Below are positions 1 to 6,199 of a DNA stretch of 9,754 nucleotides, piece by piece. Source of the DNA: Planctomycetia bacterium (GTDB lineage Bacteria; Planctomycetota; Phycisphaerae; Phycisphaerales; SM1A02). Each line of letters starts with the position of its first letter. Position 1 is the stretch's first letter. The translations under genes and the position numbers were made by a program. Below the pieces are notes generated by a model. It was given only the letters and a program-made list of their open reading frames with translations, did not search any database and had not been told where the DNA came from. The DNA is taken from contig SYGQ01000053.1 in assembly GCA_005799475.1 (NCBI GenBank), positions 1 through 9,754 on the forward strand, given 5' to 3'.

Positions 1-17
1 CTGAGTACATTGGCCGT

Positions 18-392
18 GTGGCGGATTCCCCTGCGGTGATCGAGAGCGGAGCGTTGGGGACGCTGTTGGCGTTCACCGGCGCGCTCGACGCGGCCTCAGC
101 GGCGAAGATCGAACCTGGACTCCTGGCTGGCGTCGCCAAGCACCCGGCACCCTGGATCATCGACCTCCGCGGTGTGACTTTCGTGTGCTCCACAACAATG
201 GGGATGCTTGTTCGTGTCGCCACGGTGCACGCGCAGACCAATCACTCAACCGTCCTGCTTGTGGGAGGTGGAGCTGTGGAGCAAGCGATTCGCGCCGCTC
301 GGCTCGATTCGCTGTTCCGGCTCGCCCACTCTCTCGAACTCGCCCGCGACGCCGCGAGATTGCCGCCGCTCGACGGCGGCGGAAGAAGGTAG
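18..392 (+). CDS. Small STAS-domain protein (anti-sigma factor antagonist-like), start uncertain
   Basis: Single-domain protein of about 124 aa with the STAS pattern: a hydrophobic strand followed by GALDAASAAK (residues 21-30), then WIIDLRGVTFVCSTTMGML (46-64), then a strand LLVGGG and an alternating helix/strand C-terminus. STAS proteins of the SpoIIAA/RsbV type bind anti-sigma factors in the cytoplasm and are switched by phosphorylation of a Ser in a D-S-S-G loop. Here that loop reads C57-S-T-T60, so the usual Asp and Gly are missing while hydroxyl residues remain; whether it is still a phospho-switch is unclear. The GTG at 18 gives a plausible start but has no clear ribosome binding site, and the frame stays open back to base 3, so the true start may lie outside the window. 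It is followed 3 bp later by the copper ATPase gene, so the two are probably co-transcribed. Family call is good; role is unknown. Confidence 0.72.
   Translation: MADSPAVIESGALGTLLAFTGALDAASAAKIEPGLLAGVAKHPAPWIIDLRGVTFVCSTTMGMLVRVATVHAQTNHSTVLLVGGGAVEQAIRAARLDSLFRLAHSLELARDAARLPPLDGGGRR
362..380 (+). other. GC hairpin just before the copper ATPase ribosome binding site
   Basis: A perfect 7-bp inverted repeat, GCCGCCG then loop CTCGA then CGGCGGC, lies in the last codons of the STAS gene and ends one base before the purine-rich ribosome binding site of the next gene. There is no T-run, so it is not an intrinsic terminator. It could influence translation of the ATPase, or be a chance product of GC-rich codons. 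Confidence 0.35.
381..389 (+). promoter_or_regulatory. Ribosome binding site supporting the TTG start
   Basis: GGAAGAAGG ends 6 nt before the TTG at 396. This strong purine-rich match to the Shine-Dalgarno consensus decides in favour of TTG 396 as the start of the copper ATPase. It overlaps the end of the STAS gene (stop at 390-392), which suggests coupled translation. Confidence 0.7.
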
Positions 393-395
393 TCG

Positions 396-2642
396 TTGTC
401 TCGCAGCGGTCAGGGAGCGCAGCGGCTGACGATTGGGGTCGACGGCATGCACTGCGCCGGATGCGCCACGAGCGCGCAGCGGGCGCTCGCGCGAGTCCCT
501 CGCGTCGATGAGGCGACGGTCGATTTCGCAAGCGGTCGTGCGACGGTGGTGGGCCACGGCCTCGATGAGGCCTCACTTGAGAGTGCGATCCGTGGCGCGG
601 GATTCGTTCCCTCGCGAGTTGAGCCCAATCGCGCGACGGACGAGGATCCATTCCTAGCGCTCGTCGAGTCGGAACAACGAGTGCGTCGCGAGCGATCACG
701 GCGCGCCGAGCGTTGGCGCACGGGGGCGTTGGTCGGCCTTGCGATTTGGATCCCGCTCGAAGTCATGCACTGGACAGTCCCCGGTGCACACCTCGGCGCT
801 CACGCGGCACCGTGGCCCGCGTGGGTCGCGTTCGCTGGGGCGACGGTCGCGATGATCGTGGCCGGAGGCGCCTTCTTCTCGAGCGCGTGGCGCGCGGCGC
901 GGCACGGCGCGTCCAACATGGACACGCTCGTTTCTGTCGGCGTCCTCGCCGCGTACGGGCTGAGCCTCTGGAACCTGCTCGGGCCAACGCGCGAGGGGAC
1001 GGCGGCGCCGCTGTACTTCGCCGAAGCGACGGCACTCATCGCCATCATCAGCCTCGGCCACTGGATCGAGACTCGCGGCAGCGCCCGAGCGACTCGCGAT
1101 GTCGAGTCGCTCCTCTGGCTTCAACCGCGCCATGCCGAACGAGTCGCCGCCGATGGATCGACGCAGACCATTCCCATGCGCGAGGTCGCGTCGTCCATGG
1201 TGGTGCGGGTGCGACCTGGGGGCATCGTGCCCGTCGACGGGAAAGTCCTCGCGGGGACATGCAGCGTGGACGAAAGCGCGTTCACAGGTGAGCCACTTCC
1301 AGTGCGACGCGGGCCGGGCGAGAGCGTGCGCGCGGGGACGCTTGCGCTCGACGGGGCACTTGACATCGAGGTCACAGCGTCGGGCGCCTCGAGTGCGCTT
1401 GCACAGGTGGCGCGGCTCGTTCAAGAGGCGCTGGCCACACAGGCCCCGATCCAACGCCATGCCGACGCCGCATGCCGCATCTTTGTGCCTCTCGTCCTTG
1501 CCGTCGCGGGCGTGACATTTTTCGGCTGGTGGATGGTGGCGTCGCTCGATGTCGCTACGGTCAATGCCGTGACCGTGCTCGTGATTTCGTGCCCGTGTGC
1601 GCTGGGCATCGCGACGCCGTTGGCGATGGCCGTGGGCATTTCGCAGGCGAGCCGCCGGGGGATCATCGTGCGAAGGGCGCGCGCAATGGAGCGCGTTGCG
1701 GTGGCGACGACCGTCATCTTCGACAAGACCGGCACGCTCACCGAGGGTCGGCCGCGGCTCTCGCGCGTGGAGGCCGTGGCAGGGGCGTCGACCGAGGACG
1801 AGGCCCTGGCGCTCGCGGCAGCGGCCGAGTCCCGCAGCGAACATCCCATTGGCAGGGCAATCGTCGACGCGACCGTTCGGCGGCGCCTTCACATTCCGGC
1901 GAGCGATTCGTTCATCGCCGAGGCCGGCATGGGTGTGACGGCGCGCGTTGACGGGGGCATCGTCCGAGTTCGTCGAGACACAGACGCGTCGGCGCGATTG
2001 GAACTCGATGGCGCGCTCGTCGCACGGTTCTGGTTCACCGACGATCCGCGGCCATCGGCCGCCGCGGCCATCGACGCGCTGCGAGCGCGTGGTCTCGGCA
2101 TCGCCATGCTCACAGGAGACCGCCGCGCGAGCGCCCTGGAGGTCGCTGCGAAGGTGGGGATCGCGCCGGGCGAAGTGTTGGCGGACGAGAGTCCAGCGAG
2201 CAAAGTGCAGGCGGTCGGCAAGCTCGGCGGCACGCGCGCGATCATGGTCGGCGACGGGCTCAATGACGCGGCCGCGCTCGCCGCATCAGGTGCGGGCCTC
2301 TCGATGGGATCTGCGACGGCGCTCGCCGAGGCGGGCGCGGACGCGACACTCCTTCACGACGATCCCCGCGCCATTGCCGACTTTTACGACCTCTCGCGGC
2401 GCACGCTTTCGTGTGTCCGGCAGAACCTCGTGTTCGCATTCCTCTACAACGGCGCAGCGATCCCACTGGCCGCGTTCGGCCTCCTCGCCGAGAACGGCCC
2501 GATGATTGCGGCCGCGGCGATGGGACTTTCCGACCTCTGCGTGGTCGGCAACGCGCTGCGCCTGCGCTGGATCCTCGCACGGGGGCGAAAGACATCGTCA
2601 TCGTGTACACCTTCGCCCGTGTCGAAAGGAGCCATCGCATGA
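396..2642 (+). CDS. copA: Copper-translocating P-type ATPase (PIB-type, CopA/FixI-like)
   Basis: A 748-aa inner-membrane pump using ATP to move Cu(I) out of the cytoplasm. Features in order: one N-terminal heavy-metal-associated domain with GMHCAGC (17-23); membrane helices from about 110 to 225; actuator loop with TGEP (297-300); metal-site helix with CPC (399-401); phosphorylation motif DKTGT (D443); HP motif of the nucleotide domain (483-484); hinge GDGLND (619-624). The seventh helix fits the Cu(I) signature N-x6-YN-x4-P exactly (N677, Y684, N685, P690). The eighth helix should read MxxSS but here reads M709-G-L-S-D713, so a predicted copper-ligand serine is replaced by aspartate. The start is TTG with a strong ribosome binding site; the stop overlaps the next start as ATGA. 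Export for detoxification (CopA) and supply of copper to oxidases (FixI/CcoI) cannot be separated here, because no cytochrome oxidase genes are in view. The family call is secure. Confidence 0.95.
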   Translation: MSRSGQGAQRLTIGVDGMHCAGCATSAQRALARVPRVDEATVDFASGRATVVGHGLDEASLESAIRGAGFVPSRVEPNRATDEDPFLALVESEQRVRRERSRRAERWRTGALVGLAIWIPLEVMHWTVPGAHLGAHAAPWPAWVAFAGATVAMIVAGGAFFSSAWRAARHGASNMDTLVSVGVLAAYGLSLWNLLGPTREGTAAPLYFAEATALIAIISLGHWIETRGSARATRDVESLLWLQPRHAERVAADGSTQTIPMREVASSMVVRVRPGGIVPVDGKVLAGTCSVDESAFTGEPLPVRRGPGESVRAGTLALDGALDIEVTASGASSALAQVARLVQEALATQAPIQRHADAACRIFVPLVLAVAGVTFFGWWMVASLDVATVNAVTVLVISCPCALGIATPLAMAVGISQASRRGIIVRRARAMERVAVATTVIFDKTGTLTEGRPRLSRVEAVAGASTEDEALALAAAAESRSEHPIGRAIVDATVRRRLHIPASDSFIAEAGMGVTARVDGGIVRVRRDTDASARLELDGALVARFWFTDDPRPSAAAAIDALRARGLGIAMLTGDRRASALEVAAKVGIAPGEVLADESPASKVQAVGKLGGTRAIMVGDGLNDAAALAASGAGLSMGSATALAEAGADATLLHDDPRAIADFYDLSRRTLSCVRQNLVFAFLYNGAAIPLAAFGLLAENGPMIAAAAMGLSDLCVVGNALRLRWILARGRKTSSSCTPSPVSKGAIA
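1087..1112 (+). repeat. Perfect 10-bp inverted repeat inside the copper ATPase gene
   Basis: GAGCGACTCG and CGAGTCGCTC are exact reverse complements separated by 6 nt (CGATGT). The repeat lies in the coding region just before the actuator domain. It would form a strong hairpin in DNA or mRNA. No T-run follows, so it is not a terminator; function is unknown and chance is possible. Confidence 0.4.
2625..2631 (+). promoter_or_regulatory. Ribosome binding site for the TPR lipoprotein
   Basis: AAAGGAG lies 7 nt before the ATG at 2639, inside the last codons of the ATPase gene. It is a near-consensus Shine-Dalgarno and selects ATG 2639 over in-frame starts further upstream that lie within the ATPase gene. 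Confidence 0.75.
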
Positions 2643-3490
2643 AGTGGTCGATGTCCACGGCGCTCGTCGTAGGGAGTCTCGTCGGATGCGCGCATCCGCA
2701 CGCTCGTTTGGACTCGCTCTCGTGTGTCGATGCGATTCATGCCAATGCCGAGCGCGAACTGGTCGCGCTGAAGGCAGCGGCGCACGCTGACCCGCGCGAC
2801 CGCGACACTCTCATCTGCCTCGCCTACGCGCAGGTGTCGCTCAAGCAGTTCGCTGACGCCAAGGCCTCGGCCACGCGCGCCCTCGAGGTCGATCCATTTG
2901 ACGCGCTGGCCCTGCGCCTGCGCGCCTTCGCGAGCTACCGCCTCGGCGAGTATCAATCGGCTGAACGGGATGCGGAGCGCTCCGAGCGAGAGGGCCCCAT
3001 CGGGGAGGCGTATGAGATTTGCGGAAAGTCGCAGATGCGGCAAGGAAAGTTCGTCACCGCCACGAGGAGTTTCGAGCGATGGGTCGGCGCCGACGGATCC
3101 ACCGAGGCGCGATGCTGGCTGGCTGCGGCGCGGTGGGAGTCGGGCGATCACGCGGCCGCAATCGCCGGATGGGACGATGCCGCGCGCCTTGCTCCGCAGG
3201 ACCCCGAGCCGTGGATTTGGAAGTGCGGCTTTCTTTACCGAGCTGGTGACGCGAAGGGTGCCCGAGATGCTGCGGCGCACGCGCACACGCTCGCTCCTCA
3301 CTCCCCGCAGGTTCTGGGTGCGAAGGCGCGCGTCGAAGTGTGGACCGGCGAGGATGCCGCTGCCAAGGGAACGCTCGACTCGCTCGCGCGCGTTGATCCC
3401 GCCGTGGCAACTCGGTTGGCGGAAGCGCTGGCGAAGCCCGCGCCTGCGGCGAACCCGGCGCCCGCGACCTCCGCCCCCGCGACCCCCTGA
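2639..3490 (+). CDS. TPR-repeat lipoprotein
   Basis: A 283-aa protein with a lipoprotein signal peptide: basic N-terminus, hydrophobic core, and lipobox LVGC with C17 as the predicted lipidated cysteine, placing it at the cell envelope. The mature part is built from about six tetratricopeptide-like helical pairs (roughly 56-86, 88-120, 122-153, 155-189, 190-223, 225-256), with typical features such as LAYAQ, FADAKASATRALEVDP and the repeated A-x-DP ends. It finishes with a low-complexity Ala/Pro tail (266-283). TPR arrays bind partner proteins; the partner is unknown. The start overlaps the ATPase stop by 4 bp (ATGA) with a near-perfect ribosome binding site, so the gene is translationally coupled to the copper pump. 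Involvement in copper handling is inferred from position only. Confidence 0.88.
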   Translation: MKWSMSTALVVGSLVGCAHPHARLDSLSCVDAIHANAERELVALKAAAHADPRDRDTLICLAYAQVSLKQFADAKASATRALEVDPFDALALRLRAFASYRLGEYQSAERDAERSEREGPIGEAYEICGKSQMRQGKFVTATRSFERWVGADGSTEARCWLAAARWESGDHAAAIAGWDDAARLAPQDPEPWIWKCGFLYRAGDAKGARDAAAHAHTLAPHSPQVLGAKARVEVWTGEDAAAKGTLDSLARVDPAVATRLAEALAKPAPAANPAPATSAPATP

Positions 3491-3511
3491 GCGCGGCGCG
3501 CGCTACTTTTT
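3490..3511 (+). terminator. Rho-independent terminator of the STAS/ATPase/TPR operon
   Basis: AGCGCG, loop GCG, CGCGCT form a perfect 6-bp GC-rich stem (3490-3504), followed by AC and TTTTT (3507-3511). The hairpin starts on the last base of the TPR gene stop codon and contains part of the stop codon of the convergent gene on the other strand. The T-run makes it directional for the + strand. Confidence 0.7.
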
Positions 3512-3886
3512 GCGCTTGTAGTAGTACGAGGTCGTCACGCCGATATCGACTTGATTCTGTGTGACCGCGACGAGTTCCCACCTCGCGAGCCCCATCCAGT
3601 TCACGAGCATCATGTCATCGATGGGCACACCGCCGGGAAACGCCGCGTCGGGAGCCGTGGCCTGAATCGCCGCGGCAATGTCGTCGAGCTTGTTCGGCGC
3701 GTCCGTGGCCACCGAGGCCGTGAGAGCGCTCGCGGGCGTGTTGAGCCACACGATCGTCCCCGATCCTCCGACGGTGAAGACGAGTCGACCGTACTCGTAG
3801 GCCGGCGTTGACTGGAGTGCCACGGCGCCCGCGAGTGCGACAACGCCAACGCCGCCCGCCATCCAAGCAAGTGCTGATCGTTTCAT
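3503..3886 (-). CDS. Small membrane-anchored or exported protein with DUF4177-like C-terminus
   Basis: A 127-aa protein. Residues 1-25 (MKRSALAW, then a Gly/Ala/Val-rich stretch) form a signal peptide or N-terminal membrane anchor. The mature part begins with YEYGRLVF (30-37) and ends with LARWELVAVTQNQ (100-112) and SYYYKRKK (120-127). This layout, an opening Y-E-Y strand and a closing (G)WELVAV...YYxKR, resembles the DUF4177 fold family, with the middle (about 38-95) longer than usual. Function is unknown. ATG at 3886 is chosen because it starts the signal peptide; the open frame further upstream would run into the divergent transporter gene. There is no clear Shine-Dalgarno. It is divergent from the MFS gene across 25 bp and convergent with the TPR gene. 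It is probably expressed alone. Confidence 0.75.
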   Translation of the reverse strand: MKRSALAWMAGGVGVVALAGAVALQSTPAYEYGRLVFTVGGSGTIVWLNTPASALTASVATDAPNKLDDIAAAIQATAPDAAFPGGVPIDDMMLVNWMGLARWELVAVTQNQVDIGVTTSYYYKRKK

Positions 3887-3892
3887 CGGCTC

Positions 3893-3902
3893 AAGGTACC
3901 TT
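3893..3902. promoter_or_regulatory. Palindrome AAGGTACCTT between divergent starts
   Basis: A perfect 10-bp palindrome lies within the 25 bp separating the ATG codons at 3886 (- strand) and 3912 (+ strand). Read either way it supplies a TACCTT hexamer, which resembles a weak sigma-70 -10 box, 6 nt before the - strand ATG and 9 nt before the + strand ATG. It may be a symmetric promoter core for two leaderless genes, or an operator. No -35 element was identified with confidence. Confidence 0.4.
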
Positions 3903-3911
3903 CCGTCGCGC

Positions 3912-5228
3912 ATGATTGGACTTCCGACCTTTCGTCTGCGGCACGCTCGGGGCGCTGCCGTGGCGGTGGCCGCGCTCGGGTACTTCGTCGACATCTTCGA
4001 CCTCATTCTGTTTGCGCTCGTGCGAACGAAGAGCCTGACGGAACTCGGCGTCCCGGCCTCGGAAACGACGAATGTCGGCATCGTTCTCGACAACTACCTG
4101 CAGTCGACCGGACTGGTGGTTGGGGGCATCGTGTGGGGAGTCCTCGGGGACCGGCGCGGGCGCCTCAGCGTCCTCTTCGGATCCATTCTCGTGTACTCGG
4201 TCGCCAACATTCTCAACGCGTTCGTCGTCGATGTCCCCAACGAAGGCTTCGGCGCGGTGCTGCACACGCTGGGCATGGGGACGGCGCTTCGGCAGTATGC
4301 GGTGCTCAGGTTCGCTGCGGGCTTCGGCCTGGCGGGCGAACTGGGTGCGGGCATCACGCTCGTCAGCGAACTCGTATCGAAGGAGCGGCGAGGTCTCGCC
4401 ACCACGGTCGTGGCGACGGTGGGCATCTGCGGCGCCATCGCGGCGTTTTTCATTACCGAGTTCTTCCAGTGGCGAACCGTGTTCCTCATTGGCGGCGGCA
4501 TGGGGCTCGCGCTCCTCGTCTTGCGCGTCGGCGTCGTCGAGAGCGGCATGTTCGAGTCCGTGCGCAAGGGGAGTGGCGCGCCATGCGGAGCGATCTGGAT
4601 GCTCTTCTATCCGTGGACCCGGCTGCATCGCTATCTCGCGATCATCGGGTGCGCCGTACCGATCTGGTACATGGTCGGGATTCTCGTCAAGTACTGTGGC
4701 GACATCGGTGCCAGTCTCGGCATGCCCGAGGGTGGCCGACCGGTCGTGGGCCCGGCGATCTTCTGGAGCTATGTTGGCCTCGCGCTTGGCGACCTGGGTA
4801 GTGGCCTCATGAGCCAGTGGCTGCGGTCGCGACGCCGGACCATCCTCATTTTTCACGCCATGTGCGTGGCGAGCGTCGTCGCGCTTTTCACAGTTGGCCC
4901 CCGTTCACCGGCGTGGTTCTACGGATGCCTCGTCTTTGTCGGTGCGGCGGCTGGCTACTGGGCCGTCTTCGTGACAACCGTCGCCGAACTCTTCGGGACC
5001 AATCTGCGCGCCACCGCGACCACGAGCGCGCCAAACATGGTTCGGTGGTCCACCGCGCTGACCGCGTTCGTGTGGGTCTGGCTCGACGAGCGCATGCTTG
5101 GAAACTCGGCCGCAGCACCATGGCAGTCCGCGGCGATCCTCGGCGCCGTCCTCATTCCACTGGCGGCTCTCTGCGTCTTCTCGCTGCGCGAGACCTACGG
5201 GCGCGACCTTCAGTTCGTTGACGAGTGA
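3912..5228 (+). CDS. MFS transporter (sugar/metabolite:H+ symporter-like)
   Basis: A 438-aa inner-membrane protein of the Major Facilitator Superfamily with about 12 hydrophobic helices. The first helix carries GYFVDIFDLILF (23-34); loop 2-3 has the MFS motif GDRRGRLSVLFG (79-90); helices 4-5 carry RFAAGFGLAGELGAG (133-147); the second half has AELFGTNLRATAT (358-370), and it ends with RETYGRDLQF. The pattern matches the metabolite:H+ symporter-like branch; substrate is not readable from sequence. It starts the unit that continues into the unknown protein (GTG overlap or 38-bp gap) and fumarylacetoacetase, so uptake of an aromatic amino acid or aromatic acid entering the homogentisate route is a reasonable inference. 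ATG 3912 has no good ribosome binding site; AAGG lies too far upstream (15 nt). Confidence 0.9.
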   Translation: MIGLPTFRLRHARGAAVAVAALGYFVDIFDLILFALVRTKSLTELGVPASETTNVGIVLDNYLQSTGLVVGGIVWGVLGDRRGRLSVLFGSILVYSVANILNAFVVDVPNEGFGAVLHTLGMGTALRQYAVLRFAAGFGLAGELGAGITLVSELVSKERRGLATTVVATVGICGAIAAFFITEFFQWRTVFLIGGGMGLALLVLRVGVVESGMFESVRKGSGAPCGAIWMLFYPWTRLHRYLAIIGCAVPIWYMVGILVKYCGDIGASLGMPEGGRPVVGPAIFWSYVGLALGDLGSGLMSQWLRSRRRTILIFHAMCVASVVALFTVGPRSPAWFYGCLVFVGAAAGYWAVFVTTVAELFGTNLRATATTSAPNMVRWSTALTAFVWVWLDERMLGNSAAAPWQSAAILGAVLIPLAALCVFSLRETYGRDLQFVDE

Positions 5229-5252
5229 TCCACCGGAGTGCCGCCGGACGCG

Positions 5253-5258
5253 TACTCT
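5253..5258 (+). promoter_or_regulatory. Possible -10 box (TACTCT) before the unknown protein
   Basis: TACTCT lies 8 nt before ATG 5267 within the short gap after the MFS stop. No Shine-Dalgarno precedes that ATG. The spacing fits a leaderless transcript, as at the MFS and HGD starts. The match to TATAAT is weak (3 of 6), so this is tentative. Confidence 0.25.
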
Positions 5259-5266
5259 TGATCTCC

Positions 5267-6199
5267 ATGCGAAGCGTGCACGCCATGATGTCGTCGGTCA
5301 TCGACTACGCGGGGCTCTACCCGCCGGCGCAGCACGACCCAACGACAACCGTCGACCTCTTCACGCAGGTCCATGACTCGGGACGCGCGTGGATGCTGGG
5401 CCGCCTCGTGTGGCCGGCGGCAAAGCTCGACGAACTCTCGACGCTTTCGGCGTCCCACGCTCCAGTGGCTCAAGCGCCGACCACCGAGGGCGCCTGGGCG
5501 ATCAGTTGCGTGTGCGCGCCAGCGGGATCCGCGGCATTTGCCGCGGATCTCAAAGCCATCGCGGCCTTCAACGCCCGGCACGAGCGCGAAGGTGAGTCGG
5601 CGATGCGAATCGACTCCATCGAGATGCGCGGCGAGTCGGTTGCAGCCATCGAGAGGGCCGTCACGGAAGTGCCGGAAGAACTCTTTCCGTACTTCGAGAT
5701 CGCCCTCGAGAGCGATCCGCGCGGAGCCGTCGCCGCGCTCGTGGGCGAAGAGGCCGGGCTCAAGTTTCGTACGGGCGGGACGACGCCCGAGGCGCACCCG
5801 GCAGCGGGCGACCTCGCGCGCGCGATGGTCGCGTGTGCTGCGGCAGGGGTTCCGTTCAAGGCCACCGCCGGATTGCACCGAGCACTGTGCCACTTCAACC
5901 ACGCGGCCGGTGCGACGCAGTTTGGATTCCTCAATCTGCTCATTGGCTCCGCGCTCGCATGGGAATCGCGGATCGACGAGGGGCTCCTCACGGAGTTCCT
6001 CACCACCAGCTCCATCGACCGGATTGATTTCAGCAACGCCACGATTGGCTGGCAAGGGGCGCGGGTGACGGTCGGCGAGATCACGGAAGCTCGGGCGCGC
6101 CTCGTTCACTCGTTCGGAAGTTGTTCGTTCGATGAGCCTTGGAATGACCTCGTCGCGCTCGAACTCATCCGCGCGATTGTCGCCGGGGGTCCGGCGTGA
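5267..6199 (+). CDS. Uncharacterised conserved protein next to fumarylacetoacetase
   Basis: Cytoplasmic protein of about 310 aa with no signal peptide or membrane helix. Conserved-looking blocks, numbered from ATG 5267, are: IDYAGLYPPA near the N-terminus (about 12-21), GRAWMLGRLVWPAAKL (39-54), FPYFEI (140-145), K-x-RTGG (166-171), VPFKATAGLH (195-204), FGFLNLL (219-225) and SFGSCSFDEPWNDL near the C-terminus. The motif blocks look like active-site loops of an alpha/beta barrel enzyme, with Lys, Arg and His as candidate catalytic or anion-binding residues, but I cannot name a function. I recall this as a widespread hypothetical family. Start choices are GTG 5225 (GTGA overlap with the MFS stop), ATG 5267 and ATG 5285; 5267 is preferred for the ATG and the TACTCT box, while the first conserved block fits any of them. 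The stop overlaps the FAH start as GTGA, so it is coupled to FAH and likely acts in homogentisate catabolism. Confidence 0.85.
   Translation: MRSVHAMMSSVIDYAGLYPPAQHDPTTTVDLFTQVHDSGRAWMLGRLVWPAAKLDELSTLSASHAPVAQAPTTEGAWAISCVCAPAGSAAFAADLKAIAAFNARHEREGESAMRIDSIEMRGESVAAIERAVTEVPEELFPYFEIALESDPRGAVAALVGEEAGLKFRTGGTTPEAHPAAGDLARAMVACAAAGVPFKATAGLHRALCHFNHAAGATQFGFLNLLIGSALAWESRIDEGLLTEFLTTSSIDRIDFSNATIGWQGARVTVGEITEARARLVHSFGSCSFDEPWNDLVALELIRAIVAGGPA
5524..5551 (+). repeat. Strong inverted repeat inside the unknown protein gene
   Basis: GATCCGCGGC (5526-5535) and GCCGCGGATC (5540-5549) are exact reverse complements around a 4-nt ATTT loop; one G-U and one G-C pair extend the RNA stem to 12. 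The encoded peptide (GSAAFAADL) is unremarkable. No T-run follows, so it is not a classic terminator. It could cause pausing, be an mRNA-processing site, or be chance. Confidence 0.4.

Noticed and set aside
696..1892. 398-aa open frame on the - strand opposite the copper ATPase
   Set aside because: Arg/His-rich shadow of the ATPase gene with no recognisable motif.
2411..2638. Upstream in-frame extension of the TPR lipoprotein
   Set aside because: It would overlap the ATPase C-terminus and bury the signal peptide; ATG 2639 has a consensus ribosome binding site and begins a lipoprotein signal.
3887..4093. N-terminal extension of the DUF4177-like protein
   Set aside because: It would place the signal peptide internally and overlap the start of the divergent MFS gene.
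3891..4856. 321-aa open frame on the - strand opposite the MFS gene
   Set aside because: Its composition (long runs of Arg, Glu, Asp, His and no domain pattern) is typical of the antisense of GC-rich coding sequence, and the + strand frame is a clear MFS transporter.
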